From the NCBI GenBank assembly GCA_014871385.1, contig CM026423.1, forward strand, positions 19,023,690 to 19,087,689: a DNA stretch of 64,000 nucleotides. The letters run 5' to 3'. How positions within the stretch are numbered: position 1 is the first letter of the stretch; each line of letters opens with the position of its first letter. Position numbers and translations under genes: made by a program. Origin of the DNA: Ceratodon purpureus (lineage: Eukaryota > Streptophyta > Bryopsida > Pseudoditrichales > Ditrichaceae). The notes beneath the pieces were generated by a model. That model did no database searches. It saw only the letters and a program-made list of their open reading frames with translations, and was not told the DNA's origin. Positions 1-10,137 of the stretch are shown here, piece by piece.

Positions 1-14
1 TAAGTGGATGTAAA

Positions 15-307
15 TGAAGGTTATGTGGAATATATGAAGAGCGTAAATTAATGTAATGTATTCACTGACAAAGTTTTTAAATAGTTGCATAATTGACACA
101 ATCTGTTGACCAATTCTATTAACATAGTTCACCGTAGATGAGTAGACATTACTTGGTTAAAATATATGTGGTTAATCAATATACCTGAACATCACGTTAC
201 ATTCATTAAAAATTAATGTAATTTGAAAGTCCAGACTTAATTGAAATTAATTGAAGCTCATGTAGAATATATTAAGAGCATTTTAAAAGTGAATGTAATC
301 ATTGAGA
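15..307. repeat. Degenerate direct repeat pair at window edge
   Basis: A block of about 55 bases at 15-69 recurs in diverged form at 253-307. Both run from GAAG..CATGT/TATGT through GGAATATAT/AGAATATAT and AAGAGC to a TAATGTA..ATTCACTGA/ATCATTGA end. The spacing is about 238 bp. It may be the edge of an old tandem or dispersed repeat, but only two copies are visible here. The surrounding DNA is AT-rich and has no gene I can support. Confidence 0.55.
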
Positions 308-360
308 TTACGATGTAGACATATATATTAAATATACATTAAGTGACCTATAGCATGTTA

Positions 361-490
361 AGCCTAGGGTCTAGGGTCTAGGGTCTAGGGTATAGGGTTT
401 CTAGGGTCTAGGGTATAGGGTTTCTAGGGTCTAGTGTGTAGGGTATAGGGTATAGGGTTTCTAGGGTCTAGTGTGTAGGGTATAGGTTAT
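361..490. repeat. Telomere-like variant heptamer array
   Basis: About 130 bases consist almost only of TAGGG-containing words: TAGGGTC, TAGGGTA, TAGGGTTTC and a TAGTGTG variant. Each is close to the plant telomere heptamer TTTAGGG/TAGGGTT, with a different last base or bases. The array is internal, short and degenerate, so it reads as an interstitial telomere-related repeat and not a chromosome end. Confidence 0.75.
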
Positions 491-499
491 ATGGTTTGA

Positions 500-1740
500 G
501 ATGCACGGCCTTCAATAGGTTGCATGAATTGGAGGAATGGTTGCTTGTTATTTAAAATATCATTTTTTGGAATGCCTTTCATTATTAAAATAATTTGTAT
601 ATCTTTCTAAATATCATTTAATGCCTTTCATTTCTTTTCTTTCTTTGCAACATTATTAAATATCATTATAATATGGTTTTCATCTGTTTTTGTATTCTCC
701 ATTGTTTGTAGATATCATTCAATGATAATTTTTATTTTATTTAGTTTGTCTATATATTCAGTTTTCATTTCATTATTTTTATTGAAGTAATTTTTTTCTA
801 ATATGATTTAATTAATTTTATAATTTCATTTGCTCTTTTAAATTGAGTTATTTGAAAATTAATGTGCGACCAATTGAGTTATTTCTTCATTGAGTTATTT
901 TAATTGAGTAATTTGTTTCTCAATTTGAGTTATTTACATAGTTGAAACCTATTTTATTGAATGAATTAAACTTTTTTAAATAATAGTCCATTGTCATTAA
1001 AAACCCATTGTATTGAATGAATTAATTTTTTTTCAATTATTATTATTTTTTAACAATTAATAGTTCATTTATAGAATATTATTATTTTTTCAAATGAAAG
1101 CCCCTTTTATTAATTTCTTTTACAATTAAATGTCCATTTGTTGAATATTATAGTTCTTTTATTAAAATTCCATTTTATTGATATTTTTTTTAAGAATTAT
1201 AAGACCATTTTATTGGATAATGAATTGTCCAATTCTCGGTTATTTTAACCTCTCCTCGTTATTTGTTTTTATTTAGTTTAAATATGCTTTTCACATCTTT
1301 ATATTGTTTTGGACTAAAAGCCTATTTAATTTTATTTTATTTTTACAATTAAATTACCATTTTATTGAATAATCAATTGTCCAATTCCCGGTTTCTCTTT
1401 ACAGTTAAAAGCCCGTTTTATTGGATATTATTTTCCCATTGTCGCCTTTTTTATTTTCACCACAACACGTTTTTTAATATTATTTAGTGATTCATGTTTA
1501 AACATGCTTTTAGCCTGGAAACTATTAATATATTCATTTACCATTAAAGCCCTTTTATTTTAACCTCTCTACGTTTTTTATTATTATTTAGTTTAAATTA
1601 TTAATCACTTAATCCAATCAAGTTAGATTTTTAATCTTGATTTTTAATTCCTTTAATTTAATTTTTAAATGTTTTTATCATAAAATGCGTTTATTGAGTT
1701 AATCCGAGTAATTTAGTCACTGCAGTGTCCAAATTCAAAA
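500..1740. other. AT-rich intergenic DNA with degraded internal repeats
   Basis: No gene is visible. Between about 1000 and 1600 a phrase of the type AAAGCCCATTTTATTGAAT recurs several times (near 1003, 1100, 1205, 1345, 1400 and 1545). It is often followed by AATTGTCCAATTC and TTTAACCTCTC..CGTTTTTTATT. This looks like an eroded tandem repeat with irregular spacing. Confidence 0.5.
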
Positions 1741-1770
1741 AGATTTGGTTAACAGCACATACTGTCACTG

Positions 1771-1832
1771 CCAAGGATCGAACCCAGGTGGCCTGTATAA
1801 TAGAACTCAATCTCTACTGACTCATCACTTCC
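1771..1832 (-). mobile_element. tRNA-like (SINE-type) head
   Basis: On the minus strand GGGTTCGATCC (1775-1785) is a near-perfect RNA polymerase III B box. About 35 bases upstream of it lies TGATGAGTCAGTAGA (1812-1826), an A-box-like sequence. The spacing fits a tRNA or tRNA-derived SINE head. I could not fold a complete cloverleaf, and I see no clear 3' tail or target duplication, so a full tRNA is unlikely. Confidence 0.3.
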
Positions 1833-1835
1833 TTG

Positions 1836-2030
1836 CCCCCGCCCCACACGATACCCATCCCGCCCCTCACGATACCCTCCCCGCCAACGCCCCTCCCTAT
1901 ACCGTCGCCCTCGCTCCTCACGATACCCATCCCGCCCCTCCCGATACCCACCGCGCCCACGCCCCTCACGATACCAACCCCGTCCCCGCGATACCCTCGC
2001 CGCATCCGATACCCTCGCCCCCCAAACTTT
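1836..2030. repeat. C-rich minisatellite, CCCCTCACGATACC type
   Basis: At least nine imperfect copies of a 14-25 base unit built on CCCCTCACGATACCC lie end to end, separated by short C/G spacers. The block is strongly C-rich on the plus strand inside AT-rich DNA. Both strands are open over it only because of the low complexity, and the encoded Pro/Thr/His-rich peptides are not believable proteins. Confidence 0.8.
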
Positions 2031-2160
2031 CAAACTCCTCATTCTTTCTCCCTCCACTTTCTCCCTCCACTTTCTCCCTCCTTCTCTTTCTCCACATTGT
2101 CCATGTCATCTCTTTTCTACATTTCATGATGACATAAATAACACTTTTCACACCCTTCAC

Positions 2161-2192
2161 ACCCATGAAGGAGGTTCAAGTCCTTCATGGGT
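2161..2192. repeat. Perfect 12-bp hairpin
   Basis: ACCCATGAAGGA (2161-2172) and TCCTTCATGGGT (2181-2192) are exact inverted copies around the 8-base loop GGTTCAAG. No coding sequence ends next to it. It could be a relic of a small inverted-repeat element. Confidence 0.7.
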
Positions 2193-2199
2193 CCTTTGA

Positions 2200-3235
2200 A
2201 GGACTTTTACATTGATATTTTACCACTTATGCAAAATTAACATATTAATTTAATTTTAAGCTACTTTCACATGAACATAGGATTCTTAGACATAGAATAT
2301 TACAATGGGTTCTCAAAAAAATAAAAATAAACATTTTATGATAACAAATGTGCAATATATAAACTTGGCCTTTTAATTTGACATTTTAGAATGAGTAATA
2401 TGTTTTTTTAGTTTTCAACTTCATTTTCGTATTATATTCTTTCATTTATGTAAGTTCCCCAAAATTTACCCCAAAAAGGTATATTTAACTTGCCGTTTCA
2501 TGTCCTTTTCGTCAAAAAAGGAATTAAGACAGTTTCCTTTATTTCGACAAAAGGACATAAAAGATTTATAAAAAGAATCCATATTAAATTCTAATGATTG
2601 GTATTCATTAATCAAATGTTAAGTTTACACAAATTAAAAATACCCAAGTCAAAGTCAACTTCAAACATTTTTGGGAGAAGGTTGAAAGTGTCCTTCTACC
2701 CTACCAAACCTAGGAGACACTCCTTTTTGCAACCCCGATAGGAACCGCACCCAAAGCCGTTGTGAATATTCATCACGTTCGCCCAAACCCTATGAAAGAG
2801 TAGTCGGGATTTTGCAGCAATTTCGACCTTGCGGAGAGACTGCGAAGGCCAGGAATCTAAGCTAAACCGTAATCCAAAATAGAGATTAGAGTGACGGCTA
2901 AAATCTGCTGAAGGACATACACACAAGACATACACATCTGTCTGTCTGTCTTAAAGCTAGTCTGTCAACTAGCCCTGGAAGGAGCCAGAAGTGACAAGAA
3001 GAAAGTCCTCCGCACCACTCTTCCGGAGCTACCATCGCCGCATGCACGAACCAGAATCGAGTTCAGCTAGTTAGAATCAAGGTTCAATAGTTGGGACTTC
3101 CAGAGACGGGTGCACGGAGGTCGCCAGCGTCGGAGTGAAACCCTAAGTGTTCTCAGCACAAACGTCTACCGGAAACTCATACCGATTCCCTCAAAGTCTC
3201 ACCTCCAAAAACTCATTGTCTGTACCATTTCTTGT
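2200..3235. other. Intergenic, no supported gene
   Basis: An AT-rich first half is followed from about 2690 by more balanced DNA. I see no recognisable protein, RNA or intact repeat. Short open frames here have no identifiable domain. Confidence 0.5.
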
Positions 3236-3239
3236 GATG

Positions 3240-3965
3240 AACATTTTTCAAAAGGAGTGTAGGAGGACCTTACTCAAGTTTCTTTGGGGACTGGAAATCT
3301 TTTGAAAGAGATGCACTGATAGCCCTTAAAGTCTCACACTACAACAAGACAGGGATTCTAGGAGCTGGCGGGCTTGACCAAGGGGGGCGGGATCCCCAGG
3401 AACCACTGCCCCCGGGAAGGGAGGCGCCTGTTCGTCCCGTCTTCCACAGCAGGTACTCCTGGCCCCTGGGAGTCGGGTATGGCCATTTTATAAAAGTGAA
3501 GGAGGCCACTTGCATTACGTGCAAGCATGTTGTGGTTTCTCCCATGTCCATGCTCCGATATAGACTCAATCAACCTTCAACATAGCTGTGGAACGTAAGT
3601 ATGCCGGAAGGCTCTCCACTTGTCCGCATTGAGAATAGAGTGGGGAGTACAGAAACCGTCATTCACTCACAAGACACTGAAATGAACCGTTTCCAGAAGT
3701 TCCTCAACTTAGTCGGACCTTCTGGTGGGGAACTCAATTTAGAGGGGGGACTACAATATCTCACTTGAGATGGCTTTTTCGTTGTTCTGCAGAGGACTGA
3801 GAACAGTAAAGGACTTGTGGGACTCCAATTCCAGCAACCTCAAGGATCTACAACACCTTACCAGAGAATTCCAACTGAGCAGTCATGAAGCCCAAGGCGT
3901 CTCCTTATTGCTTGCACAGGTCTCAACTAAATATGGAGCATCACTTGCAGCAGACCACCGGATTC
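3240..3965 (+). mobile_element. LINE-type retrotransposon fragment (post-RT region), broken
   Basis: Two short stretches resemble the part of plant LINE ORF2 that follows the reverse transcriptase core. At 3262-3320 a frame reads LLKFLWGLEIF, like the FLWG box of these elements, and then meets a stop. At 3770-3940 an open frame reads GLRTVKDLWD, then NLKDLQHLTREFQLS and EAQGVSLLLAQ, a pattern usual for the linker before the zf-RVT domain. Stops and frame changes separate them. It probably belongs with the zf-RVT remnant at 8690-9350, the Harbinger element lying in between. Assignment is by pattern only. Confidence 0.4.
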
Positions 3966-4044
3966 TGAAGCCTGGTGCCTGGATTGCAGGGATTGATTCG
4001 GCATCGGAGGCAAGCCCACATACCTCCTGCAGCTTAGCCGCAAC

Positions 4045-4109
4045 TGGGCCCCAGATGTGATTCGTCATACCAGAGCCACACCAGGCCTCCGGCGGGGTCC
4101 AGCCAGCCA
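4045..4109. repeat. Left terminal repeat module of the Harbinger-like element
   Basis: Bases 4045-4067 (TGGGCCCCA followed by GATGTGATTCGTCA) recur in the same orientation at 8071-8093 with one mismatch. The adjoining 4067-4109 recurs in inverted orientation at 8031-8071. So each border has an inverted part inside and a direct part outside. The block is much more GC-rich than its flanks. Confidence 0.7.
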
Positions 4110-4615
4110 CTTCAGCTAGGTGGGCTGAACTCGGCCTGGGGTCCGGTGTGACCCTGTTCCAGCCAGGGTGGCCACTGGCCCTGGTCGGGAGAAAATTGGT
4201 GAGCCTGCCCGAGAGTGGGGAAGCCCAAGTTTGTTACTGATTTGTTTATAACGCCATGTCCAGGTTTTGTGAATGTAAGTTTACTGGAGGACTATTTTTT
4301 ATTTTATTTTATTTTTTAACAATTGGTCACATTATTCCACTGATTACTGGAGGACTATTTCCATTACAGTGGGTAGAATGGTGAATTAGACTAGTATTGA
4401 CTATGGAACTACCAAGCGATTCATAATACTTTCTACTCTCATAAATTGAGTAAATTGTTAGGTGGTGAAAATCCGAATGAGAAGTTTGTATATTTGAATT
4501 ATCAACAAGTGATTAAGTACAAATGAAAATTTATTATGTTTATTTCATTACAATGTGGTTAAATTATCACCTTAAAAATATTAAGGCAAAATTTAGTACA
4601 TTCTTTACAAAAATA

Positions 4616-5872
4616 TTACTTCACATTATCTAACCAATATTGAAATAAAGCCTTTCTAATTCTGGTTCCAGCAAGGGCAGATGTTCTTTCTGATGGTTCT
4701 CGGTTTTCTGTTTCATGGTACCTATCATTATTATTAGGCATGGTATCAATATAATCACGTGGTGACGTTAGTTGTCTATCATTACAATTGTATCTACAAA
4801 AATTATGTAGCACACAACAAGCATTGATTATAGTTGCAGCATATTTGACATCAACATTCAGATTCTTCAAAATTCCCCATCTGTTTTTAAGGATACCAAA
4901 GGTATTTTCAATTTTGACTCTTCCTTATTTGATACACTTGTCAAAGGCATCTTGATCATCATTTCCAGACAACTTTGCATTGAAAGGCTTCTGAATTTGT
5001 TGTAGTAAAGGATAAGCCGAATCTCCAATAATAAAGGGTTTTATAGCTTCACCTTCAATATTGATGCTATGTTTTTGTAAAATTCGCTTTCTCATTAGTT
5101 TTTTAAAGAACTCTGAAGATCGCATGTGCGTAGCATCATGAGTGCCCCCTGGTGCTAAAACAGACATTCAAAAAATTTCGATTACTATCACATATTCCTT
5201 GTAGTAATATTGTATGTACATCGTGTCGACACCAATAATATGCCGGTATGTATTTTGTGGGGGTTTTCCTATATAATTTAACATGTGATCCATCTATAGC
5301 ACCACAAATTTGAGGCAATTTGGTGATACGATGCAATCCACGTATAATATCTTTCAATCTCCTGCCACTTGGAATAGCAATAAATTGGTGAAATAATTTA
5401 TCTTTGTCAGCCAATGCATTACATATAAGCATCAAATACTTCAGAACTATTATTTTTCCAACGCCAAACTTATCTCCAACATTCCGGTTTGTTCCCGCAT
5501 GAACTAATTTGTGAAGGACCATGGCAACTGCTTTCTGAACAGGGACAACATCTCTGTAAATTTGTGTCTTGATGTTCAATGTAAGGTTTGAGAAGGTCAC
5601 AAAGCTTGACAAATGTACTATATTTCATACGAAAATCCCTAAACCATACTTCATCTCGCATTTCACTATCCAGAAGATAAACTTGTTGATACATGACGTC
5701 CCATTGATGAATTGATCTTGGAAAGGTCCACCACCGTCTTCTTGGCAATGTTTTTTTTCCTTGACCTCTCAATTTTAAAAAAACATGCTATCCATAGAAC
5801 AAGGAAAAATGGAATAATATTGGAGATATATTCTTCATAGGAAATTTGAAGTAGCAAGTCTGCTTCCATTTC
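4616..5872 (-). pseudogene. HARBI1-type DDE transposase, disrupted
   Basis: Read 5872 to 4616, the frames give a HARBI1/DDE_4 nuclease in order. First comes an N-terminal part with RRRWWTFPRSIHQ and RDFRMKYSTFVKLCDLL. The first catalytic Asp lies in CGAIDGSHV, the second in FIIGDSAYPL, and the Glu in VKIENTFGILKNRW, followed by the C-terminal CVLHNFC. The DDE triad is therefore still legible. The gene is broken by a frame change near 5575, another near 5165, a stop codon at about 4926, and probably one more frame change near 5775. HARBI1 nucleases cut and paste PIF/Harbinger elements together with a Myb-like partner, which lies divergently at 6338-7459. Confidence 0.85.
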
Positions 5873-6059
5873 TTATAATTTTGATGGAATTTACTTAAAC
5901 TATGATATTTAATACATATGATCAAATCAATTTAATGACACAAAATTAAGTAGATAAAGTATCATTAAGACAATGCTGTTAGTTCTCTATAAGAATAAAG
6001 AAAAAACAATTCTAAGAATAGTAAAGAAAAAGCCAAGAAGTAAATTAAAAGTAAATTAA

Positions 6060-6100
6060 AATATATATATATATATAAATAAAATAAAATAAAAGGGTTA
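6060..6100. repeat. TA / AAAAT microsatellite
   Basis: A run of about nine AT dinucleotides is followed by AAATAAAATAAAATAAAA. It lies between the two divergent Harbinger genes. Confidence 0.8.
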
Positions 6101-6337
6101 TCAAGGGAAATAAAAGTACAAAAAAAGTAAAATACATACAACTAAAATAAAATAAAGAAACAGTTTGGGAGTAAACTAAGAGTACAGTAAAAGAAAAAAC
6201 ATACTCACCTATAATTACATAGTTACTTGTTGTTGATAGAGTGTGATACACATATTTTGTTTGTTTTCATTGTTATGTTCTACAATTATTGGAAATATAA
6301 CATTTGTTTTTACATTTGAAGTTAGTATTCAAAGATC

Positions 6338-7459
6338 ATGACTCCCCCTAGGGGAGGTGATGGGTCACGCAGACGAAGTTCTGGTCGTCATAGGCGAGTC
6401 CGTGGAGCTGGTCGTACTGAGGCTTTTGTTATGGCATATGACGAAAGTGTTGAAGATATCAATGAAGACACCGCAGTTGAAGAAAATGAAGATGAAGAAG
6501 CAAACCGTTCTGCCCTATTACTTTGGACCGATGTACTAACATCTTCCTTGCTAAAAAAATATGAAGAAATCTATCTGTAGACTGTATAAAGATAGGCGTC
6601 CTAATTTATCCAAAAACATGTGGAAAGCCATAGTTGATCATGTTATTGGAATTTCTACGGAAGGATCATTTACGGAGAAACAAGTGAAGTCCAAGATTGA
6701 TATAGTGAAGAAAAGATACACGACTCTCCAGGAGAGAAAATCGCAGTCCGGCACTAGAACACCAGAAGGTATTTCATGGTCACATTTTGATGTTTGTGAT
6801 AGACTTTGGGCTGTTACTCCAAAAACAAGTGGGATTCCGGGTGGTATGGATGCAGGTCAATCATCTAGACCTGCTGTGGTGGGCGCTACTGGTGGTCCTT
6901 CTTTTAAAAATCCAAGTGTAACTCCACAGAAGTACCTGATTTGAATGCTGAAATGGACAATGAAGAGGATGAAGAGCCAGAAGAAAATATGAGTTCTACG
7001 GCAACAAATACTGCAGCCGGTGATAGAAGGACTACAACACCTGCACCAACCAATCCATCTACTAGTCACAGAGTTGATATTAATGTTACTGGTCAAAGGA
7101 CATCGGAGAAAAGAAAACAACTTGAAATTGATCAAGAAAGCCAATATATGGCGAATGCATTATCGGGGTTTGCTACATTATATGGCAAAAGTGAGCAGAC
7201 CAGAATGGAACAAATGCAGTTAATTGAAGCTTCAAGGATACAAGCTGCTATTGAAATTACCAATGCCAATCTTAAATCGCAAGAGAGGGTTGCCAAGATG
7301 AATATTGATGCACAAGAGAAGGCAACAAATAATAGAATTGAAGTTGTGGAAAGAATGCTTCGACAAAGACAAGTTCTTCAAATGATGATTGAAACAAGAC
7401 GTGAAGAATTTCAAAAGCTAAAGATGGAACTAAAAGAGAAAATGTGGAAAAATGAATGA
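6338..7459 (+). pseudogene. Myb/SANT-like DNA-binding protein of the Harbinger element, disrupted
   Basis: Three overlapping plus-strand frames (6338-6580, 6561-6944, 6941-7459) together give one protein of about 370 residues. It has an Arg/Gly-rich start, an acidic stretch, then a trihelix/Myb-SANT-like domain containing KNMWKAIVDHV, EKQVKSKIDIVKKRY and SWSHFDVCDRLW. A Thr-rich linker with an acidic EVPDLNAEMDNEED region follows, then a long C-terminal coiled coil rich in Glu, Gln and Lys. Frame changes near 6560 and 6940 break it. This is the ORF1 partner that brings HARBI1-type transposase to the element ends. The divergent layout and the AT/AAAAT-rich spacer (6050-6100) fit an element-internal bidirectional promoter. 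Confidence 0.75.
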
Positions 7460-7469
7460 GGACTTGAAA

Positions 7470-8030
7470 ATAAAATAAAGTTTGAATATGTAATTTTGAT
7501 ATTTTGAAAAACCTAGAGGTTGTTATTTGTTGTTGCGGTTGTTACGGATGTAGTTGAATTTGTTTTGTATATGATATACTTCATGTTTTAAATAAAGTGA
7601 CATTGCATTAAAAAGGTTGACATATGCATGTTCAAAATCATTTCATAAGAATTTTTGGCAGCCTGAACACTGTATTTCAACAATGAGCCAATTGTTTTGA
7701 TTTATTGTAAATGGATTTCACGCTGTTACATGGCAACAAGTACAATGTGATTGCCTGATCGTGAAAATAAGTGTAGATGAATCTCTGCACCAATGACCTA
7801 GGCTTATTTCCATTTATCAGAGACTGCCTTTAATGCCAGTGGTCTTTGTTTTGAGTTGGGCAGTCCTCCAACAAATAAGGAGCCTGCCCCCAACCTCCAA
7901 CCGGACAAAGGTACTGGAGAGCTGGAAGCAAGCCCCACCCCAACATCCAGCCACCCCAGCAAGGCATATTAATCAAAAAGGGACTCGTCAAAATGTGGAG
8001 TAAACTTAGGGCTGCTGTTAGCCTGTTTTT
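7470..8030. other. 3' non-coding part of the Harbinger-like element
   Basis: No gene. After the Myb/SANT frame the sequence is AT-rich to about 7830, then becomes GC-richer towards the terminal repeat module at 8031-8093. Confidence 0.5.
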
Positions 8031-8093
8031 TGGCTGGCTGGGGCTGCTGGAGCTCGGTGTGGCCCTAGTATGGGCCCCAAATGTGATTCGTCA
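8031..8093. repeat. Right terminal repeat module of the Harbinger-like element
   Basis: Bases 8031-8071 are an inverted, about 75-80% identical copy of 4067-4109. Bases 8071-8093 are a direct copy of 4045-4067 with one mismatch (A for G). See the left module for the arrangement. Confidence 0.7.
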
Positions 8094-8689
8094 ACCTCAA
8101 ACTCTACGTAGTTTACCGTCAGAATACCCTATCTACCAGGTAGGGAAGCAGTCCAAGAACTTAATTGCAGAAAAAAAAGATGGATCAAGTTGTACGTGAA
8201 TGGAAGAGGAGCATTGAGTTAGCTAGAGTAAGATAGAAGCACCTAAAACCAACAACTTAAGGATTTTGAGCCTTTTTTTCTTAAGTTATTTTTGAGGTGT
8301 AATTTTCACGTGTAGAAAAATAGGTTTCTCATAGTATGCAATTTTTTTCAAAATTTTCTTCCCAATATTTAAATAGATAAAAATTTTTAAACAGAAAAGT
8401 ACTTCATGACCCAAAATTGATATGTAGACTTTTTCCATTGTCACACCTAGTTGGTACTAATTTCCAATCATGAGTGTACCCAAAACCACCAGCTTTTTGA
8501 GTGTTTTTGAGCTTTTTGAGTGGTCAGTGGTCAGCCAATCAACCAGTGACAATGCTAATCAACCAGGTGGTCAGCCAAAATGCGGTTCTAGGGACATCTA
8601 CAGGTTGATTCTAGGGGTGCGATTGGTTTTCGGTGCTTCTACCTTAATACTAGTTGACAAATCCATCAAAAAGCAGTATCTAGTGTACT

Positions 8690-9350
8690 ACGGACTGGTT
8701 TGCAATTTAGGCAGCTTTGATCCATCACTCTGGCAATAGAGAAATGGAACCCCGATGATGGAATATTCAGCCAAAGTAGGCAAAGAATTACTCTCATAGA
8801 GGAACCAACTCCAAAAGCCCATTACAGAGAAATGGAGACAAGAGAAGCAGCTAAACTGTCGTTTAAATTGGAGAGAAGTGTGGAAAAACAGATTGCAAAA
8901 ATAAGCTGTGTGTATTTGGTCTGTCTGGCACAGAGCTGTAGCAACCAACACCTAGAGGAGCAAAATCAACCTTGCAGCCAACCCAGAGTGCCCAACCTGG
9001 GACACTCAGTCTCTCGAGACATATCTTCACTGATTTTACTCTTGGAGTGTCTCCAAGAAGTTATGGTATTTTGCATTCACCATCATGCATTGGATTACCA
9101 AAGGAATGAAGAACCCGGCCCTTGCAGTAACCTACTCAATTGACCAATGCATCTTCGGTAAAAAGGTGAGACTCAGGCTGCGGGGAAGTCTCAAGATATG
9201 GGCATTCCTTTGAGGAATAGTCCTCTGGAGCTGCTGGATTCTCAGGAATGATTTGGTTTTTGATAACGTCACTTGGTCTAATTGTGAGGATAGGATATAC
9301 ATTTGGGACTCACTGTTAGAGTATGGTAGAATGGAATGGCTTCGTATTCA
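8690..9350 (+). mobile_element. LINE ORF2 C-terminal (zf-RVT) remnant
   Basis: From about 8740 a plus-strand frame reads IEKWNPDDGIFSQ. It then passes through LNWREVWKNRLQ, ECPTWDTQSLETYLH and WSVSKKLWYFAFTIMHWI, the spaced W, C..C, ET..H and W pattern of the zf-RVT domain at the end of plant LINE ORF2. A second block at 9180-9350 reads GIVLWSCWILRNDLVFDNVTW, the usual W.LW..RN..VF box. In-frame stops at several places and frame changes show it is dead. It is probably the 3' half of the element whose other part is at 3240-3965. Confidence 0.65.
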
Positions 9351-9365
9351 GATTTACCTCACCAA

Positions 9366-9399
9366 GCTCCGGTGGCTTACGTGCTCCGGTGGCTTACGT
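9366..9399. repeat. 17-bp tandem duplication
   Basis: GCTCCGGTGGCTTACGT occurs twice, exactly head to tail, inside the 3' part of the LINE remnant. Confidence 0.9.
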
Positions 9400-9641
9400 G
9401 GACCCCATATCATAATGGTAAAAATTTGATACACGGACAATGTGGTTGTAACACGGATCGTCCAAGAATTGGGACCAGTCCAGCACAAACAATTTGGAAC
9501 CAACCATGCGTATCCGCTGCCCAAGAGGTTCGAGTTCTAGCAGGCTATCCTCTACTGTTGAGCACTTACTCACTCGGCGGAGGCTACATGAGCCTTCAAT
9601 TCCACACCAGGGTTAAAATAAAAAGTAATCAACAAAAGTGA

Positions 9642-9715
9642 CCAGGCGGTTTACCGCCTGGGAACCAGGCAGTGATACAACCTGGTATCACGGGCCCAGG
9701 GCCTTGTGCACGGGA
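9642..9715. repeat. Cluster of perfect hairpins
   Basis: CCAGGCGG-TTTA-CCGCCTGG (9642-9661) is followed 10 bases later by GTGATAC-AACCTG-GTATCAC (9672-9691). A GGGCCCAGGGCC block that can also self-pair comes next. The stems are perfect. No gene end or tRNA explains them. They could be subterminal sequences of a DNA element. Confidence 0.7.
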
Positions 9716-10137
9716 CCCTTTCCAAATGGTGAGCGTGTAAAAGGACGTCCCTTTTGTCATCTACTTTCTAGAGAAACTAATTGCACTTCTATTCTACTCT
9801 AGGCTATGCTGAGAAACGGAGGCTACATCAGCCGGAACTCACGCATGAACACGTGATCTGATATGTGAGCCTTGGAAACTTATACCAAGCCAACGATCGA
9901 AGATGTACAAATTGATAGTTACAGCATACATTTTACAAGTTACAAGCAAGGGCCCACAATTTGTCACTTCGCAGGATCATCGGAAACGCAGCCTCATGCA
10001 AGTGGCTGATCCGCGCCCCGCCCTTCATTCGTCAAATCATTGAAAATCCTTAACGGAAGAGCTCCAGGGTCCGAAACGACAGCCCCGGTCAATAGCGGAG
10101 TTGAAAACGTCACATTTGCTCCCAGTCCGTGGACGCA

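Larger units (their letters stand above)
4067..8071. mobile_element. Degenerate PIF/Harbinger DNA transposon
   Basis: About 4.0 kb carries the two divergent genes expected of an autonomous PIF/Harbinger element: a HARBI1-type DDE transposase (minus strand, 4616-5872) and a Myb/SANT-like DNA-binding protein (plus strand, 6338-7459). The proposed ends are inverted copies. Bases 4067-4109 match the reverse complement of 8031-8071 at about three quarters of positions, including GCCACACC and CAGCCAGCCA. A 23-bp direct repeat lies immediately outside both ends. Both genes are disrupted, so the copy is dead. The usual 3-bp target duplication of the family is not evident, so the exact ends are uncertain. 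Confidence 0.6.

Noticed and set aside
361..490. A true chromosome end
   Set aside because: Repeats are degenerate and flanked on both sides by ordinary sequence.
1745..2137. Proline-rich open frames on both strands
   Set aside because: They follow the C-rich minisatellite exactly and no domain or start context supports translation.
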